Source of the DNA: JAHRVQ01 sp963976815
Lineage (GTDB): Bacteria > Pseudomonadota > Gammaproteobacteria > Pseudomonadales > Azotimanducaceae
DNA: 64,000 bases
Direction of reading: 5' to 3'
Assembly (NCBI GenBank): GCA_963976815.1
Contig: CAXBLU010000006.1
Location: 1-64,000 of the forward strand
The notes under the pieces were generated by a model. That model worked only from the letters and a program-made list of their open reading frames with translations. It was not told the DNA's origin and searched no databases. Below, in pieces: positions 16,170-25,743 of the stretch. Numbering within the stretch: position 1 is the first letter of the stretch; each line of letters starts with the position of its first letter. Both the position numbers and the translations under genes were made by a program.

Positions 16170-18313
16170 CCGGCCTGGGCTGGAACCTGTTGCAGCTGAA
16201 CAACCCTGGCCCCTTCAACCCGCAGCACCCGGCTTGCTTCTTTTATCGTCTCCGGCCTATGGGCCACAATGATTCGGGTCATAGCCAGGCCCCTAATCTG
16301 TTGAGCGATTCTAAACTCGTTGGCCACATCGAGTTGACTGGTCGCCTCGTCTAACAACAATAACCGTGGCTGCTGATAAAGCGCCCGGGCTAGCAACAAC
16401 CTTTGTACCTGACCACCGGAGAACTGATTGCCCATATCCCCCACCAACGAGTAGTAGCCCATCGGCAATTGGGTGATCTCCTCATGAATCGAAGCCAAAC
16501 CCGCACACTGTTGAACCTTAAGCAGATTAGGCTCCATATCAAAGAAACTAATATTCTCAAGCACCGTACCGGCCAACAAGGTATCGTTTTGCATAACGGC
16601 CCCCAGTTGACGCCGATACCGACGAAGGCCTAACTGGCGTATATCAATGCCGTTAAATAGGATCCGTCCGGACGTCGGCACAAGTAGACCCGAAAGCAAC
16701 TTGATTAAGGTGGTCTTGCCTCCACCAGACGCCCCCACTATTGCAACCGCCTCCCCGGGAACCACTTCAAAATTGATGTCCTCCAGAACCAGTGGCTCCT
16801 GCTGACCATATCGAAAGGACAAACCTTGAACCTCAAGGCGGCCGGCTGTTCGCTCGGTCGACATCAACACGGGAGAACTCGGATCTGAAATTTCCGGCTC
16901 AGCAAGGGCAATATCCGCAAGGCGATTCAAATGTAGCCGTAACATCCGAAACGCAATCCACTGTTCCACCAGGTTACTCAACCTTCCGGAGAGTTGACCT
17001 TTATAGGCCAGAAAAGCTAACACCATACCGATGGTCATCTGGTTAGAAAGTACCGACAGCGCCGCCAGATAAACAATCAGAATATTTTCCGCGCCAAACA
17101 AAATGCCACTGATCATAGAAAAACCGATATTGAGTTTGCTGAGCTGAATTTCACAATTGATCACATCGGTAAATCGGTTTTGCCATAGGGAGAGACGATG
17201 CCCTTCTGATGCGAACATTTTTATCGTCTGGATACCCCGGATATTCTCAAGAAAATTAGATTGCTCGCTCGCGCCGGCTTGAATCGCACTTTCACTCGCC
17301 CGATAGAGGGGGCCATACCAGATCATTCTGATAATCGTGTAGAACAGTATCGCAGCGAGAACGACCAGCGTCAGCTTGACGCTGTAGAGCAGCATCACAA
17401 CCAGCACCATAATCGACATCACGCCATCAACAACGGTTTCAACAATGCCCGTGGTCATCCGTTCACGTACCTGGCCAAGGGAAGCAAAGCGGGAAACTAC
17501 ATCGCCAATATGGCGTTTCTCAAAAAACTCTAGAGGCAATCTCAACAGGTGCTGCAAAAGGTTTACGCCCATTTGTAGATTCAGTGTGGATGACAGTCTG
17601 AGCACCAGCCAACTGCGGAGGCTTGAAATCAATACACCGGTTACTGTTAACAACGCAAAGCCAGATGCCAACACCACAAGCAGGTCGCTATCGGCTGTCA
17701 CCAGAACATGGTCCACGACCCACTGCATATAGTAGGGCGCAGCAATTCCCGTCAGCTGAATCAGAATCGAAAGTGTAAATAGGATGGCGAGGGCCCGGTA
17801 CAGGGATGTTGTTTTACTCCACAGCTGACGAATCGACATAGAGACGGTTTCATCACGCCGGGTAAAGTCTGAACCGGGCTGTAACTCAAGGGCAATACCG
17901 GTGAATCGTCGAGAGCACTCCCGGGAGTTCAATTTTCGTTTGCCAACCGCCGGGTCATGGATCCAAATATGCTGACCTTGCACCCGGGTTAGCACCACAA
18001 AATGATTCAGATCCCAGTGCAGGATCGCAGGCAGCTTTAACCCAGACAGTTCCTCGAGTTCACAACGAATAGCCCGGCTAGTAAAGCCACAGTCCTCCGC
18101 AATGTGCATTAGGTGTTTGAGGTTGAGCCCTTTCAAGCTGGTGGAATATTTTTTCCTCAGAAAACCAACATCCTGCTTGTAGCCGAAGTAAGCGCTGACC
18201 ATCGCCATACAGGTTAAGCCACACTCAGCAACTTCCGATTGCAGGATAACCGGTACGCGCTTGAACAACGAAAAATTTAAAGTGGCCACCTCTGGATTCC
18301 CGTAAGCGCTCAA
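16157..18313 (-). CDS. Peptidase-containing ABC exporter (C39, CvaB-like)
   Basis: A 718-residue type I secretion ABC transporter with an N-terminal C39 peptidase. The peptidase residues look intact: Q25, C31 (AECGLTC), H104 (LNHFVVL) and D120 (HDPA). A six-helix membrane domain spans about 165-440. The nucleotide-binding domain has Walker A GASGGGKTT, signature FSGGQVQRLLLARA, Walker B LLLLDEAT and the H-loop VAHRPETI. Such exporters cut double-glycine leaders from small peptides during export. It overlaps the HlyD gene by 4 bp, forming one export unit. Confidence 0.93.
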   Translation of the reverse strand: MSAYGNPEVATLNFSLFKRVPVILQSEVAECGLTCMAMVSAYFGYKQDVGFLRKKYSTSLKGLNLKHLMHIAEDCGFTSRAIRCELEELSGLKLPAILHWDLNHFVVLTRVQGQHIWIHDPAVGKRKLNSRECSRRFTGIALELQPGSDFTRRDETVSMSIRQLWSKTTSLYRALAILFTLSILIQLTGIAAPYYMQWVVDHVLVTADSDLLVVLASGFALLTVTGVLISSLRSWLVLRLSSTLNLQMGVNLLQHLLRLPLEFFEKRHIGDVVSRFASLGQVRERMTTGIVETVVDGVMSIMVLVVMLLYSVKLTLVVLAAILFYTIIRMIWYGPLYRASESAIQAGASEQSNFLENIRGIQTIKMFASEGHRLSLWQNRFTDVINCEIQLSKLNIGFSMISGILFGAENILIVYLAALSVLSNQMTIGMVLAFLAYKGQLSGRLSNLVEQWIAFRMLRLHLNRLADIALAEPEISDPSSPVLMSTERTAGRLEVQGLSFRYGQQEPLVLEDINFEVVPGEAVAIVGASGGGKTTLIKLLSGLLVPTSGRILFNGIDIRQLGLRRYRRQLGAVMQNDTLLAGTVLENISFFDMEPNLLKVQQCAGLASIHEEITQLPMGYYSLVGDMGNQFSGGQVQRLLLARALYQQPRLLLLDEATSQLDVANEFRIAQQIRGLAMTRIIVAHRPETIKEASRVLRVEGARVVQLQQVPAQAGQFL

Positions 18314-19563
18314 CCGATTCGCTCCTTAAGACCTTTCAACGGCTCCAGCACCCAATCAAGCAGTCTGCGTTTTTCCAGTAATATGTCTGCCTGTACCTGC
18401 ATACCCGCCCGCAACGGATGGCCATCGCCTTTGGAACTAATTTTTTGCTGCGATAGCGCGGCACGAACCCGGTAAACCGGTTCCCGATAGGGCAAAGGCG
18501 TGACGCTATCTGGCATTAACAACGCCTTGTCTATTTGGATAATCTCAGCGGTCACCAGACCAAACTGTTGATAAGGAAATGCATCAAAACGAAGCCGCGC
18601 GGGGTCTCCGGTTTCAACCAGACCAATCGACCGGGTCGGTAACAGCAATTCGGCAATCAACACTGACCCCTCTGGGATCAGGGTAAGCAGGGAGACTGTA
18701 GAGTCGACCGATTGCCCTTCGACAACCTGCACCGCGGTAACAACCCCTGGCTCGGACGCCCGCAGCACAAACTGAAAAGAAGACTGGACCTCCCCAAGCT
18801 GCTGATCCAATTCCGCCCGTGTATGTCGCAGTTGGCTGGTCGTTAACTCGTATTGAATCGGCAGTTGTTCTGTTTGTGCCAGCGCAATTCGATGCTCTTG
18901 CTGCAGAGAAAGGAGTTGCTGTTGAAGTTGCGCGGCAAGCTGTTGGGCGGAAAGGAACGCCTCCTCACTTTGATCTAACAGTGCCCTCGGCAGATGCCCC
19001 GCTTCATAGAGCAATTGCTGCATTGATAAACGTGATTGATGTAACTCAAGCTTTGCACGAGATAAGCGCACCTGTTCGCTCAAGTTCAGGATTTTGTCAG
19101 TTAATGACAGAATTGAGACCCGATTGCTCTCCAACTGCTTTGCAAGTAATTGGCTATGCTGTTCAAGACTCTGTTCCGTCAGCGCAATTCTTTGTTGTAA
19201 TCGATCCACCAGCAGCCCACCAAGTTCATGGCCCTCGGCGGTGTTTCGGGGCCGCAGCACAGAAACGAGAATATCGCCCGCGGCAACCCGCTGCCCTTCC
19301 CGAACATGAATGCTTGCCACGGATCCCGGCCAGGCGCTCCGTACCCGAATCAAACCCTTGTCCGGAACCAGATAACCTTGAACGTTCTCCTTGCGGTGGT
19401 GTTCAGCGAATAACAACAAACATAGGGTCAGACCGAGCAGCCCGAATAATGCCCCTGACAGTAGATAAATAGAGAGCGGCTGGGCAAGGCTGATGCTGCC
19501 TAGCAATCGTTGTTGCTGTTGTTCAGTAATCTCTGCACGAAACAGACTGGGTTGAGAAGTCAT
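18310..19563 (-). CDS. HlyD-family membrane fusion protein
   Basis: A 417-residue periplasmic adaptor for type I secretion. There is one membrane helix (about 32-52), a biotinyl-lipoyl half-motif (VRSAWPGSVASIHVREGQRV), a long Q/L-rich coiled coil (about 120-250), then a second lipoyl half (LRASEPGVVTAVQVVEGQSV) and a beta-barrel. This is the CvaA-like partner of the C39 exporter it overlaps by 4 bp. The stretch between it and the small gene upstream (117 bp) holds no further reading frame with a leader. Confidence 0.9.
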   Translation of the reverse strand: MTSQPSLFRAEITEQQQQRLLGSISLAQPLSIYLLSGALFGLLGLTLCLLLFAEHHRKENVQGYLVPDKGLIRVRSAWPGSVASIHVREGQRVAAGDILVSVLRPRNTAEGHELGGLLVDRLQQRIALTEQSLEQHSQLLAKQLESNRVSILSLTDKILNLSEQVRLSRAKLELHQSRLSMQQLLYEAGHLPRALLDQSEEAFLSAQQLAAQLQQQLLSLQQEHRIALAQTEQLPIQYELTTSQLRHTRAELDQQLGEVQSSFQFVLRASEPGVVTAVQVVEGQSVDSTVSLLTLIPEGSVLIAELLLPTRSIGLVETGDPARLRFDAFPYQQFGLVTAEIIQIDKALLMPDSVTPLPYREPVYRVRAALSQQKISSKGDGHPLRAGMQVQADILLEKRRLLDWVLEPLKGLKERIG

Positions 19564-19680
19564 GGCAACGGGGCGACAAGCATGAATCCCTCAAGTTAAA
19601 GCAGAGGTTCAGTCACAGGCAGGAGACAAAGATTAAGAAATGTGTAGGAACGCTGCTAGAGGAGCGTAGGAGATTAGCTA

Positions 19681-19989
19681 TTACTCACCGCAGGCTGCGC
19701 AGGCCTGTTCGCGGGTAAAAAATTCTTCCTGGCGGACAAAGCCCGCAATGATTGTTGAGGTAAGGGATGCAACGTCCCCATCTTCATCGAAGGCAGTTGC
19801 CCAATCCCTCGGTAGCCCGGCGATCACATGCATCGGGGCAATTTCCCCATTACGAAATCGGGCAAGCTCAACACGACCGGTACGCTCATCTCGAAATGCC
19901 GGGATAAATCCCAAACTGCGATTCTTAAGAGAGACACCCATCGTGCCGTTGAAGTCTTCATTTTGATCAAGCAGAGATTGTCTATTCAT
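19681..19989 (-). CDS. Small protein upstream of C39/HlyD exporter, cargo candidate
   Basis: A 102-residue protein I cannot assign to a named family. It has the stretch FIPAFRDERTGRVELARF and GEIAPMHVIAGLPRDW, a likely two-strand beta unit, then an acidic segment and a C-terminal CAACGE with a C-x-x-C pair. It is transcribed ahead of hlyD and the C39 exporter with 117 bp between, the usual place for an exported substrate. No clear double-glycine leader is visible, so it may be a partner or an unrelated gene. An imperfectly spaced hairpin (CCCGTC 20040-20045 / GACGGG 20054-20059) lies in its leader. Confidence 0.65.
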   Translation of the reverse strand: MNRQSLLDQNEDFNGTMGVSLKNRSLGFIPAFRDERTGRVELARFRNGEIAPMHVIAGLPRDWATAFDEDGDVASLTSTIIAGFVRQEEFFTREQACAACGE

Positions 19990-20132
19990 GGGTGTTTTTC
20001 ATTTGTGTCTTTACGCAGATTCCTTTCCCGCTGCCCTTACCCGTCAAGATCGCGACGGGATATAAGCAGTTACTTGTTCAAGGATAGACCCAAAATCCTT
20101 TCTTTTCGCTTCATTTGTTGATTATTTAATCA

Positions 20133-21530
20133 TCATTCAACTTCAAGACCCCGCCACCACTCGGCATCATCAACCCTAAAGGGCTCAAGCACTTGTAACA
20201 CGCGCCCTCCATACTCTAGCAGCTTTACACCACTATCGATTGTCTCAAAATTTAGTCGGACGAATGGCTCGGTTTTAGAGTCTCGAATCGAGAACCGCCA
20301 ACTCTCCATATCAAAAGCTAAACCATCTGTCCGATCTATGCCCTTCGCATCTGAACCATATTTTTTGAGCAATGCCCCAGCGGCACTTTCTGTGCTGGAC
20401 AACTTCAAACTGAGTTCGGGCGTGCACTTAAACAGATGCCGGCGTTCAGCGACAAGCTCCTCCAGAGGCAGCTCAAGCTGGGTAATGAATTCAACAGCTT
20501 TGAGCCAGGCATACATTCCTGAGTCACAGTGAAAAAAATCGCCGAAGTAATGATGGGAGGAGAGTTCACCGCCGTACAGGGCATTGTGACGTTTCATATT
20601 TTCTTTCATAAACGCATGGCCGGTCTTCGATGGGATGCCCCGGGCTCCATGGCGCTTGATCACCTCCATTAGATTCCAACAAACCTTGGTATCGTAGACA
20701 ATATTGCCCGGTCCAGATTGCTGCAGAATGTGATCCGCCAAAAATCCCACCATATAATAGGAGGGTACGTAGCGGCCCTCGCCATCAAAAAACACGCAAC
20801 GATCACAGTCACCATCCCAGGCCACTCCCAAACTAAAGTGATCCGATTGCATAAAGTCATACATTTGCAAACGCAATGCGGGGTTAATGGGGTCTGCACC
20901 GGATTCAGGAATGGGACCCGGCTCCTTTCTAAACCAGGTCACAGGCAATTCAAACTCGTAGGCGATATCCGCCGCCAGTGTTGACGCTGTTCCATTAAGC
21001 CCATTCAACGCAATGACGCCAGCCCTGGTGCCGTCTATGTCGAAGCGGCGCATCAAAAAATCGATATATTGAGCATGGTAATCACGGCTTGAGACCTTGC
21101 CTTTGTGACTAACCTGATTGGTATGGCCCGCCAGCATGAGTTCCATAACTTGCTGCAGTCCATTCTCAAAGTGAATCCCAATGCCACCCTGGAGGACACA
21201 CTTGAACCCATTGTATCGGGCAGGGTTATGGCTCGCGGTCACAATAATGACGGCTGCAACATCTGCCATGGAGCTCGCGAAGTATCCAAGTTCCGTCGCG
21301 CAGAGTCCCAGGTTGATAACATTTAGGCCCGACGCCGTGAAACCCTGATTCAGGCCATCTTGCAGGACAACACTAGAGGCCCGCATATCGCGACCAATTG
21401 CGATGTGGCCTTTAAGTGCAAAATATTCAGCAAAAGCGTGGGCGAACTGGATCGCAAATTCCGCATCAATATCATCGGGGTAGACACCGCGGATATCTCC
21501 CAGTCGAAAAGCTTCAAGTATTTCTGTCAT
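20133..21530 (-). CDS. Phosphomannomutase/phosphoglucomutase (AlgC/ManB type)
   Basis: A 465-residue alpha-D-phosphohexomutase that interconverts hexose 6- and 1-phosphates for nucleotide-sugar synthesis. The phosphoserine loop is VTASHNPARYNGFK, the magnesium loop is DGDCDRCVFFD and the sugar-binding loop is YGGELSSHHYF; the C-terminal phosphate-binding RLNFET is also present. All four domains are there. It probably supplies mannose-1-P or glucose-1-P for glycans such as those of the 22.4-28 kb locus. It is divergent from the secreted repeat protein. Confidence 0.92.
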   Translation of the reverse strand: MTEILEAFRLGDIRGVYPDDIDAEFAIQFAHAFAEYFALKGHIAIGRDMRASSVVLQDGLNQGFTASGLNVINLGLCATELGYFASSMADVAAVIIVTASHNPARYNGFKCVLQGGIGIHFENGLQQVMELMLAGHTNQVSHKGKVSSRDYHAQYIDFLMRRFDIDGTRAGVIALNGLNGTASTLAADIAYEFELPVTWFRKEPGPIPESGADPINPALRLQMYDFMQSDHFSLGVAWDGDCDRCVFFDGEGRYVPSYYMVGFLADHILQQSGPGNIVYDTKVCWNLMEVIKRHGARGIPSKTGHAFMKENMKRHNALYGGELSSHHYFGDFFHCDSGMYAWLKAVEFITQLELPLEELVAERRHLFKCTPELSLKLSSTESAAGALLKKYGSDAKGIDRTDGLAFDMESWRFSIRDSKTEPFVRLNFETIDSGVKLLEYGGRVLQVLEPFRVDDAEWWRGLEVE

Positions 21531-21631
21531 AGCAGGATTATATGTCTTTCTCGAAAATTAAGGGCGTAAACCATTTCCCCGGAGTCTGCGTCCTACAGAA
21601 CAGGTAAATAGACTAACCAATAGGTCAAATT

Positions 21632-22279
21632 ATGCGCATTCTTACAGCTCTGTCACTTCTTACCCTCGCATTGAATCCCTCGGCCAATGCCTCGCCCAAT
21701 GCCTCGGCAGACCATAAACACTACGGGCACTCAAACAAGTCAAAGGTGTTCGGTAACGTCGAAGTCCACAATGGTGAGCAGGCAGGAGATGTCCGCTCCG
21801 TAAACGGTAACATCCGCCTTGAAGCAAACAGCGAAGTTGAAAAAGCCAGTACAACCAATGGTGGCATTCGAATTAATGACAACGTCAAAGCCCAGGAGCT
21901 GAGCACCGTAAACGGTAGTATACGTGCCGGAGAGGGCCTCATCGTTGACGCAGGAGTTAGAACCGTTAATGGTGATATCCGCTTGAAATCCGGGAGTAGA
22001 ATTGGTGATTCCGTGATCACTGTTAACGGCTCAATTCAACTAACGGGCTCAAGTGTGGGTGAAGATGTAGAAACCCTGAACGGTGACATCGAGTTACGTC
22101 ACAGTATTGTTAAAGGTGATGTTGTATTCCGCGAGAAACAACATTACGGGCATCACTCCCCACCAACACTCGTCATCGACGCCAACTCAGAAGTTCGAGG
22201 CCGAATCATTTTGCGTCAAGAAGTAGAACTTCAGATAGCAGAAGGTGCCAGAGTGGGTGAAATCATCCAAGACACCTAG
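21632..22279 (+). CDS. Secreted beta-helix-like repeat protein
   Basis: A 215-residue secreted protein with a Sec signal peptide (MRILTALSLLTLALNPSANA). The mature part holds six repeats centred on an N-G pair at residues 58, 76, 94, 113, 132 and 150, that is every 18-19 residues, each of the form V/L-N-G-x-I-x-L. This regular spacing suggests a right-handed beta-helix, as in DUF4097-like and polymer-forming proteins. His-rich segments (HKHYGH and HYGHHS) bracket it. The function is unknown; a periplasmic or surface role is inferred. A DUF4097-like protein is also found at 60446-61312. Confidence 0.75.
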   Translation: MRILTALSLLTLALNPSANASPNASADHKHYGHSNKSKVFGNVEVHNGEQAGDVRSVNGNIRLEANSEVEKASTTNGGIRINDNVKAQELSTVNGSIRAGEGLIVDAGVRTVNGDIRLKSGSRIGDSVITVNGSIQLTGSSVGEDVETLNGDIELRHSIVKGDVVFREKQHYGHHSPPTLVIDANSEVRGRIILRQEVELQIAEGARVGEIIQDT

Positions 22280-22336
22280 GTTGACGGCGTCGAAATCTAC
22301 AATACCCAACGTATTCACAGTTTTGCACAGGCCACT

Positions 22337-22391
22337 GCTCCGTTCAGCGGAGCTGTCTAGCTATTGGCTAGCTGATCTATTATTCTTTTTT
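22337..22391 (+). terminator. Possible terminator after the repeat protein
   Basis: Two small stems lie in tandem: GCTCCG/CGGAGC (22337-22342 and 22348-22353) and CTAGC/GCTAG (22357-22361 and 22367-22371). A T-rich stretch (TATTATTCTTTTTT) follows up to 22391. The distance from the second stem to the T-run makes this a weak intrinsic terminator candidate. Confidence 0.3.
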
Positions 22392-22431
22392 GGAATTAGT
22401 CCCGTGAACTGGTTGTCGTCAGGAATCGAAG

Positions 22432-23448
22432 ATGAAAGTGGCAGTTGTTGTTCCGTGTTACAAAGTTGGACGCGCAGTATTACTGGTACTGGCTGACGTC
22501 CCAGCTCTAGTCGACCATATCATTTGCGTTGACGATGGGTGCCCGGACAACAGCGCAGACCTGATCGAACAAAATCAGTCAGACCCCAGGGTTGAAATAA
22601 TTCGGCATAAATCCAATCTAGGTGTTGGGGCGGCAATGGTGAGTGGCTATCAACGGGCCCTTACCCTTGATGCTGATATCATTGTCAAAATTGACGGCGA
22701 TGGCCAGATGTCGCCGAAAGCCATTAGCCAACTGATCGCGCCTATACTGAACGGCGACGCTGACTACACCAAAGGTAACCGTTTTTTCTTTCTTTCAGGG
22801 CTAAATGCCATGCCAACCTCTCGACTGCTGGGGAACGCTGCCCTGTCATTTATGAGCAAACTCTCAGCCGGGTATTGGCGGATCTTTGATCCAACAAATG
22901 GCTTTACCGCTATCCATCGGCAGGTACTTCAATTACTGCCGCTACAACAGCTCCACCCTAGATACTTTTTTGAATCGGATATGCTGTATCAACTTTCGAC
23001 TGTTCGAGCCGTTGTACAGGACATTCCCCAACAAGCTCACTATGGCGAAGAAAATAGTAGCATAAATATATTAAGTAGCATCCCGTTGTTTCTTTGGCTG
23101 CACAGTCGAAACTTTTGTCGCCGGATTTTTTATACCTATTTTCTTCGTGACTTTCATTTGGCCTCAATTGAATGGGTGATTGGCCCCCTACTAATACTGT
23201 TTGGAACAATGTTTGGCGCCTATACCTGGTCAACCAATGTTGCCAATCAAATTGAGACACCACCGGGTACCGTCATGCTGGCGACCTTGCCTATCATCCT
23301 GGGACTGCAGTTACTTCTATCCGCTCTGGGCTTTGATATAGATAATCAACCTCGAACACCCATTGCACCTCAACTAAAAGATTGGGCCGATCGGAGTGGA
23401 GAGTTTGCCGAGCAAAAAGATCAAACAATCGAATCCAGCCGCATATGA
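22432..23448 (+). CDS. Family 2 glycosyltransferase (DPM1/ArnC-like)
   Basis: A 338-residue GT2 enzyme that probably moves a sugar onto a polyprenyl phosphate. VAVVVPCYKV opens the GT-A fold, VDDGCPDNS and KIDGDGQM provide the two Asp motifs, and NRFFFLSGLNAMPTSRLLGN is typical of dolichol-phosphate-mannose-synthase-like enzymes. Two C-terminal membrane segments (about 243-260 and 280-300) anchor it. It opens a five-gene operon in which all junctions overlap or abut, and it overlaps the next gene as ATGA. Confidence 0.9.
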   Translation: MKVAVVVPCYKVGRAVLLVLADVPALVDHIICVDDGCPDNSADLIEQNQSDPRVEIIRHKSNLGVGAAMVSGYQRALTLDADIIVKIDGDGQMSPKAISQLIAPILNGDADYTKGNRFFFLSGLNAMPTSRLLGNAALSFMSKLSAGYWRIFDPTNGFTAIHRQVLQLLPLQQLHPRYFFESDMLYQLSTVRAVVQDIPQQAHYGEENSSINILSSIPLFLWLHSRNFCRRIFYTYFLRDFHLASIEWVIGPLLILFGTMFGAYTWSTNVANQIETPPGTVMLATLPIILGLQLLLSALGFDIDNQPRTPIAPQLKDWADRSGEFAEQKDQTIESSRI

Positions 23449-24812
23449 TCAAGGTTCGGTTTGGTTTGCTTTTTATCGCAATCATCGCCGTTCTTATTGG
23501 TCACTGGATTCTAGGAGCAGCGCCAGAACAACCCCGCAAAGACTCGGTTCGGTACGCTGACTACATCTTTAACCTCCATACTTTTCAGGTCTTTGGTCTG
23601 AGCTATGGCAAAACTGAAACTGCGCCTTTGCCGGGGGCGGCTAATGCGCCACTGTATCCATCCCTGGTAAGTCTATTTGTGACCGACAAAACGAACCGCA
23701 GTCTGGCCTGCACTCTGGCATCAACCCCACGATTTGATTGCCAGTCTCCCGGGACTAGTTGCGGACCGATAAATGTCTTGAACAGCTGCGAGCCAAGCCT
23801 GGAGCCACTCATATTGTTTAACTATGCGCTACTAGCCCTTAGCCTGTTTCTCTGCGGGTGGCTGGCCTTCTCCCTAACCGGCAGCTATCTTTTTCTTTAT
23901 TTCACACCGCTGTTTGCTTTTCTTTCATTTCAACTCACGGACTACGGACAACGACTACTTGTTGCCAACCTGGTCATTCCATTGTTTCTGAGCTTACAGC
24001 TCATTTTGCTCGCGTTCATAAAGCAGCCTGGCTTGAAACTATCCTCGGCAGCAGGAATTCTTACGGGGCTTTTAACATTAACTCGCCCCGAGTACCTCTA
24101 CATGGCACCTGTAGTTGCGGGCTGTTTTTGGTGGTTATCGAAAAAGCCCATTTATCCAGCTATCCTCCTGATTGCTTTTGCGATGACGCTCACACCCTGG
24201 ATATGGCGCAATCATAGCCACTTTGATCAAACCACTTTAATCCAGAGCAACTACGGCAATCACATTGCAACGGAACGAATTGCACTGAATCAAATGTCCT
24301 GGACACAATGGCCAGTGAGTTTTATTTATTGGTTTCCCGACAGTGGTGACAAGATTGCCAAATTTCTCTTTCGCAAAGAAGTGAGTGGCGCCTTTGATAA
24401 TTCGTCAGCCTACTCAATATTTGCAGCACCAAATTCAGAACTTTTCGAATCCATTGATCCAACCCGGTCACCTCTGATGATCTTGGCTGATGGCTTTGTC
24501 AAAGAACCCCTAAAACACATCGCCGTTACCTTATCTCTGGCCTGGAGAGGCGTCTTTGTTGGAAAAATCTGGGGCGCCGTTGGCTTGATCGGCTATTTGC
24601 TTTTGTTATATCGAGAAACCAGCCGCGGCCGATATGGGTTGATGTGGATAAGTGTCTTGCCGCTATTTATGCTCGCCATGAGGGCGGGCGTGTCCCTGAA
24701 TGTGCCGCGCTATAACGCGCCGATGATTGGCTTACTTGCGATGGGCTGGGTCTATTTTTTAGGGGCACTTTCTCGCTCTAGCATTCAGCATGACTTACAC
24801 ACAGATGACTAA
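23445..24812 (+). CDS. Multi-spanning membrane protein, GT-C glycosyltransferase-like
   Basis: A polytopic protein of 455 residues with roughly ten to eleven membrane helices. The ATG at 23445 forms an ATGA overlap with the GT2 stop; an upstream in-frame start is less likely. A Cys-containing periplasmic loop (about 75-130) follows the first helix, and GLLTLTRPEYLYMAPVVAG matches a conserved loop region in ArnT/PMT-like (GT39/GT83) proteins. It would use the polyprenyl-sugar made by the GT2. No clear DE or DD catalytic motif was found, so the enzyme class is tentative. Confidence 0.65.
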   Translation: MIKVRFGLLFIAIIAVLIGHWILGAAPEQPRKDSVRYADYIFNLHTFQVFGLSYGKTETAPLPGAANAPLYPSLVSLFVTDKTNRSLACTLASTPRFDCQSPGTSCGPINVLNSCEPSLEPLILFNYALLALSLFLCGWLAFSLTGSYLFLYFTPLFAFLSFQLTDYGQRLLVANLVIPLFLSLQLILLAFIKQPGLKLSSAAGILTGLLTLTRPEYLYMAPVVAGCFWWLSKKPIYPAILLIAFAMTLTPWIWRNHSHFDQTTLIQSNYGNHIATERIALNQMSWTQWPVSFIYWFPDSGDKIAKFLFRKEVSGAFDNSSAYSIFAAPNSELFESIDPTRSPLMILADGFVKEPLKHIAVTLSLAWRGVFVGKIWGAVGLIGYLLLLYRETSRGRYGLMWISVLPLFMLAMRAGVSLNVPRYNAPMIGLLAMGWVYFLGALSRSSIQHDLHTDD

Positions 24813-25743
24813 AACTAGATCTCTTTGGTTTGTCTCATTCGGGATTAGCATCCTGTTGATTGGCCTTCTCCTTTGGGTTGTCGATTTGACAAGCCTGAAC
24901 GCAGCCCTCGGGGAGGTTAAACTACCGCTTTTGTTAGCCGCACTGGTTCCCCTAACAGCGGAAGCACTAATCACCTCAAAACGCATTCAGTACTGTGCGG
25001 ATGGCGCGGTCCCGTTTAGTCGAGCGATCTATAGCAACGCCTGGTATGTCCTGTGGCTTGGCGTACTGCCCGCTAGACTTGGCGAGGTTGCGGGTATTGG
25101 GGTTTTTAAGAAAGTACTCGGTATGTCGAATGGCAGCGCGATAGCCAGCATCGTTGTCCAACGCATTTATGACCTCACTATTCTCAGCGGGTTACTGGTC
25201 TTGTTCATGTCCCAGATCTGGCTTGATGGCCAGTTATCAATTTGGATCGCGGTAGGGATATTTATACTGCTTGTGCTATTGATTATGACGCTGCCTTTTT
25301 GGCTCTCAACTTCAGCGCGCTGCCTTTACGGTCTTAACCATCGACACAGAATCGCTCGCGGGGTGCTGCGCATCATCCTGCAGGCAAAAAGCTGGTACCG
25401 CAGTCGCCAGCATCAAAGGGTGGTGATGCGCCTTGTGTTGGCAACCCTCGCAAAATGGCTAGTCAACCTGGTCGCCGTGTTACTGATCTTCAGCGCCTGC
25501 CATATCCAGGTCGACCTTGCGACTCTGTTGGTCATCTGCATATTGATACACTTTCTTGGTGCGATACCCATTCAATCTGTTGGCGGCTTTGGGGTAGTTG
25601 AAGTTGGCCTGACTGGCCTTTTAGTTGCAGCCCAGGTACCAGTTACAGATGCGGTCGCCGCTAGTTTGATGCTTCGAATGATGTCCCTTGGCTATGCGGC
25701 AATATTCTTCATATCCAGCTTTATTTTGCTGAGGAGCCGCTAG
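24790..25743 (+). CDS. UPF0104/LPG-synthase-TM-like membrane protein (flippase-like)
   Basis: A 317-residue inner-membrane protein with about eight helices, of the lysylphosphatidylglycerol-synthase transmembrane (UPF0104, AglD-like) family. Motifs are SKRIQYC near residue 60, LGVLPARLGEVAG near 90 and IPIQSVGGFGVVEVGLTG near 260, where the P-x-x-GG-x-G-x-x-E pattern is diagnostic. Such proteins are thought to flip or modify glycolipids. It overlaps the upstream gene by 23 bp; ATG at 24805 (8-bp overlap) is an equally good start. The next gene begins directly after its stop. Confidence 0.8.
   Translation: MTYTQMTKTRSLWFVSFGISILLIGLLLWVVDLTSLNAALGEVKLPLLLAALVPLTAEALITSKRIQYCADGAVPFSRAIYSNAWYVLWLGVLPARLGEVAGIGVFKKVLGMSNGSAIASIVVQRIYDLTILSGLLVLFMSQIWLDGQLSIWIAVGIFILLVLLIMTLPFWLSTSARCLYGLNHRHRIARGVLRIILQAKSWYRSRQHQRVVMRLVLATLAKWLVNLVAVLLIFSACHIQVDLATLLVICILIHFLGAIPIQSVGGFGVVEVGLTGLLVAAQVPVTDAVAASLMLRMMSLGYAAIFFISSFILLRSR

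Noticed and set aside
18819..19472. 217-codon plus-strand frame opposite hlyD
   Set aside because: Lies wholly antisense to a well-supported HlyD gene and its translation has no domain-like pattern.
23382..23444. Upstream start of the GT-C-like protein at 23382
   Set aside because: Would overlap the GT2 gene by 67 bp; the ATG at 23445 gives an ATGA overlap and a membrane helix at the very start.
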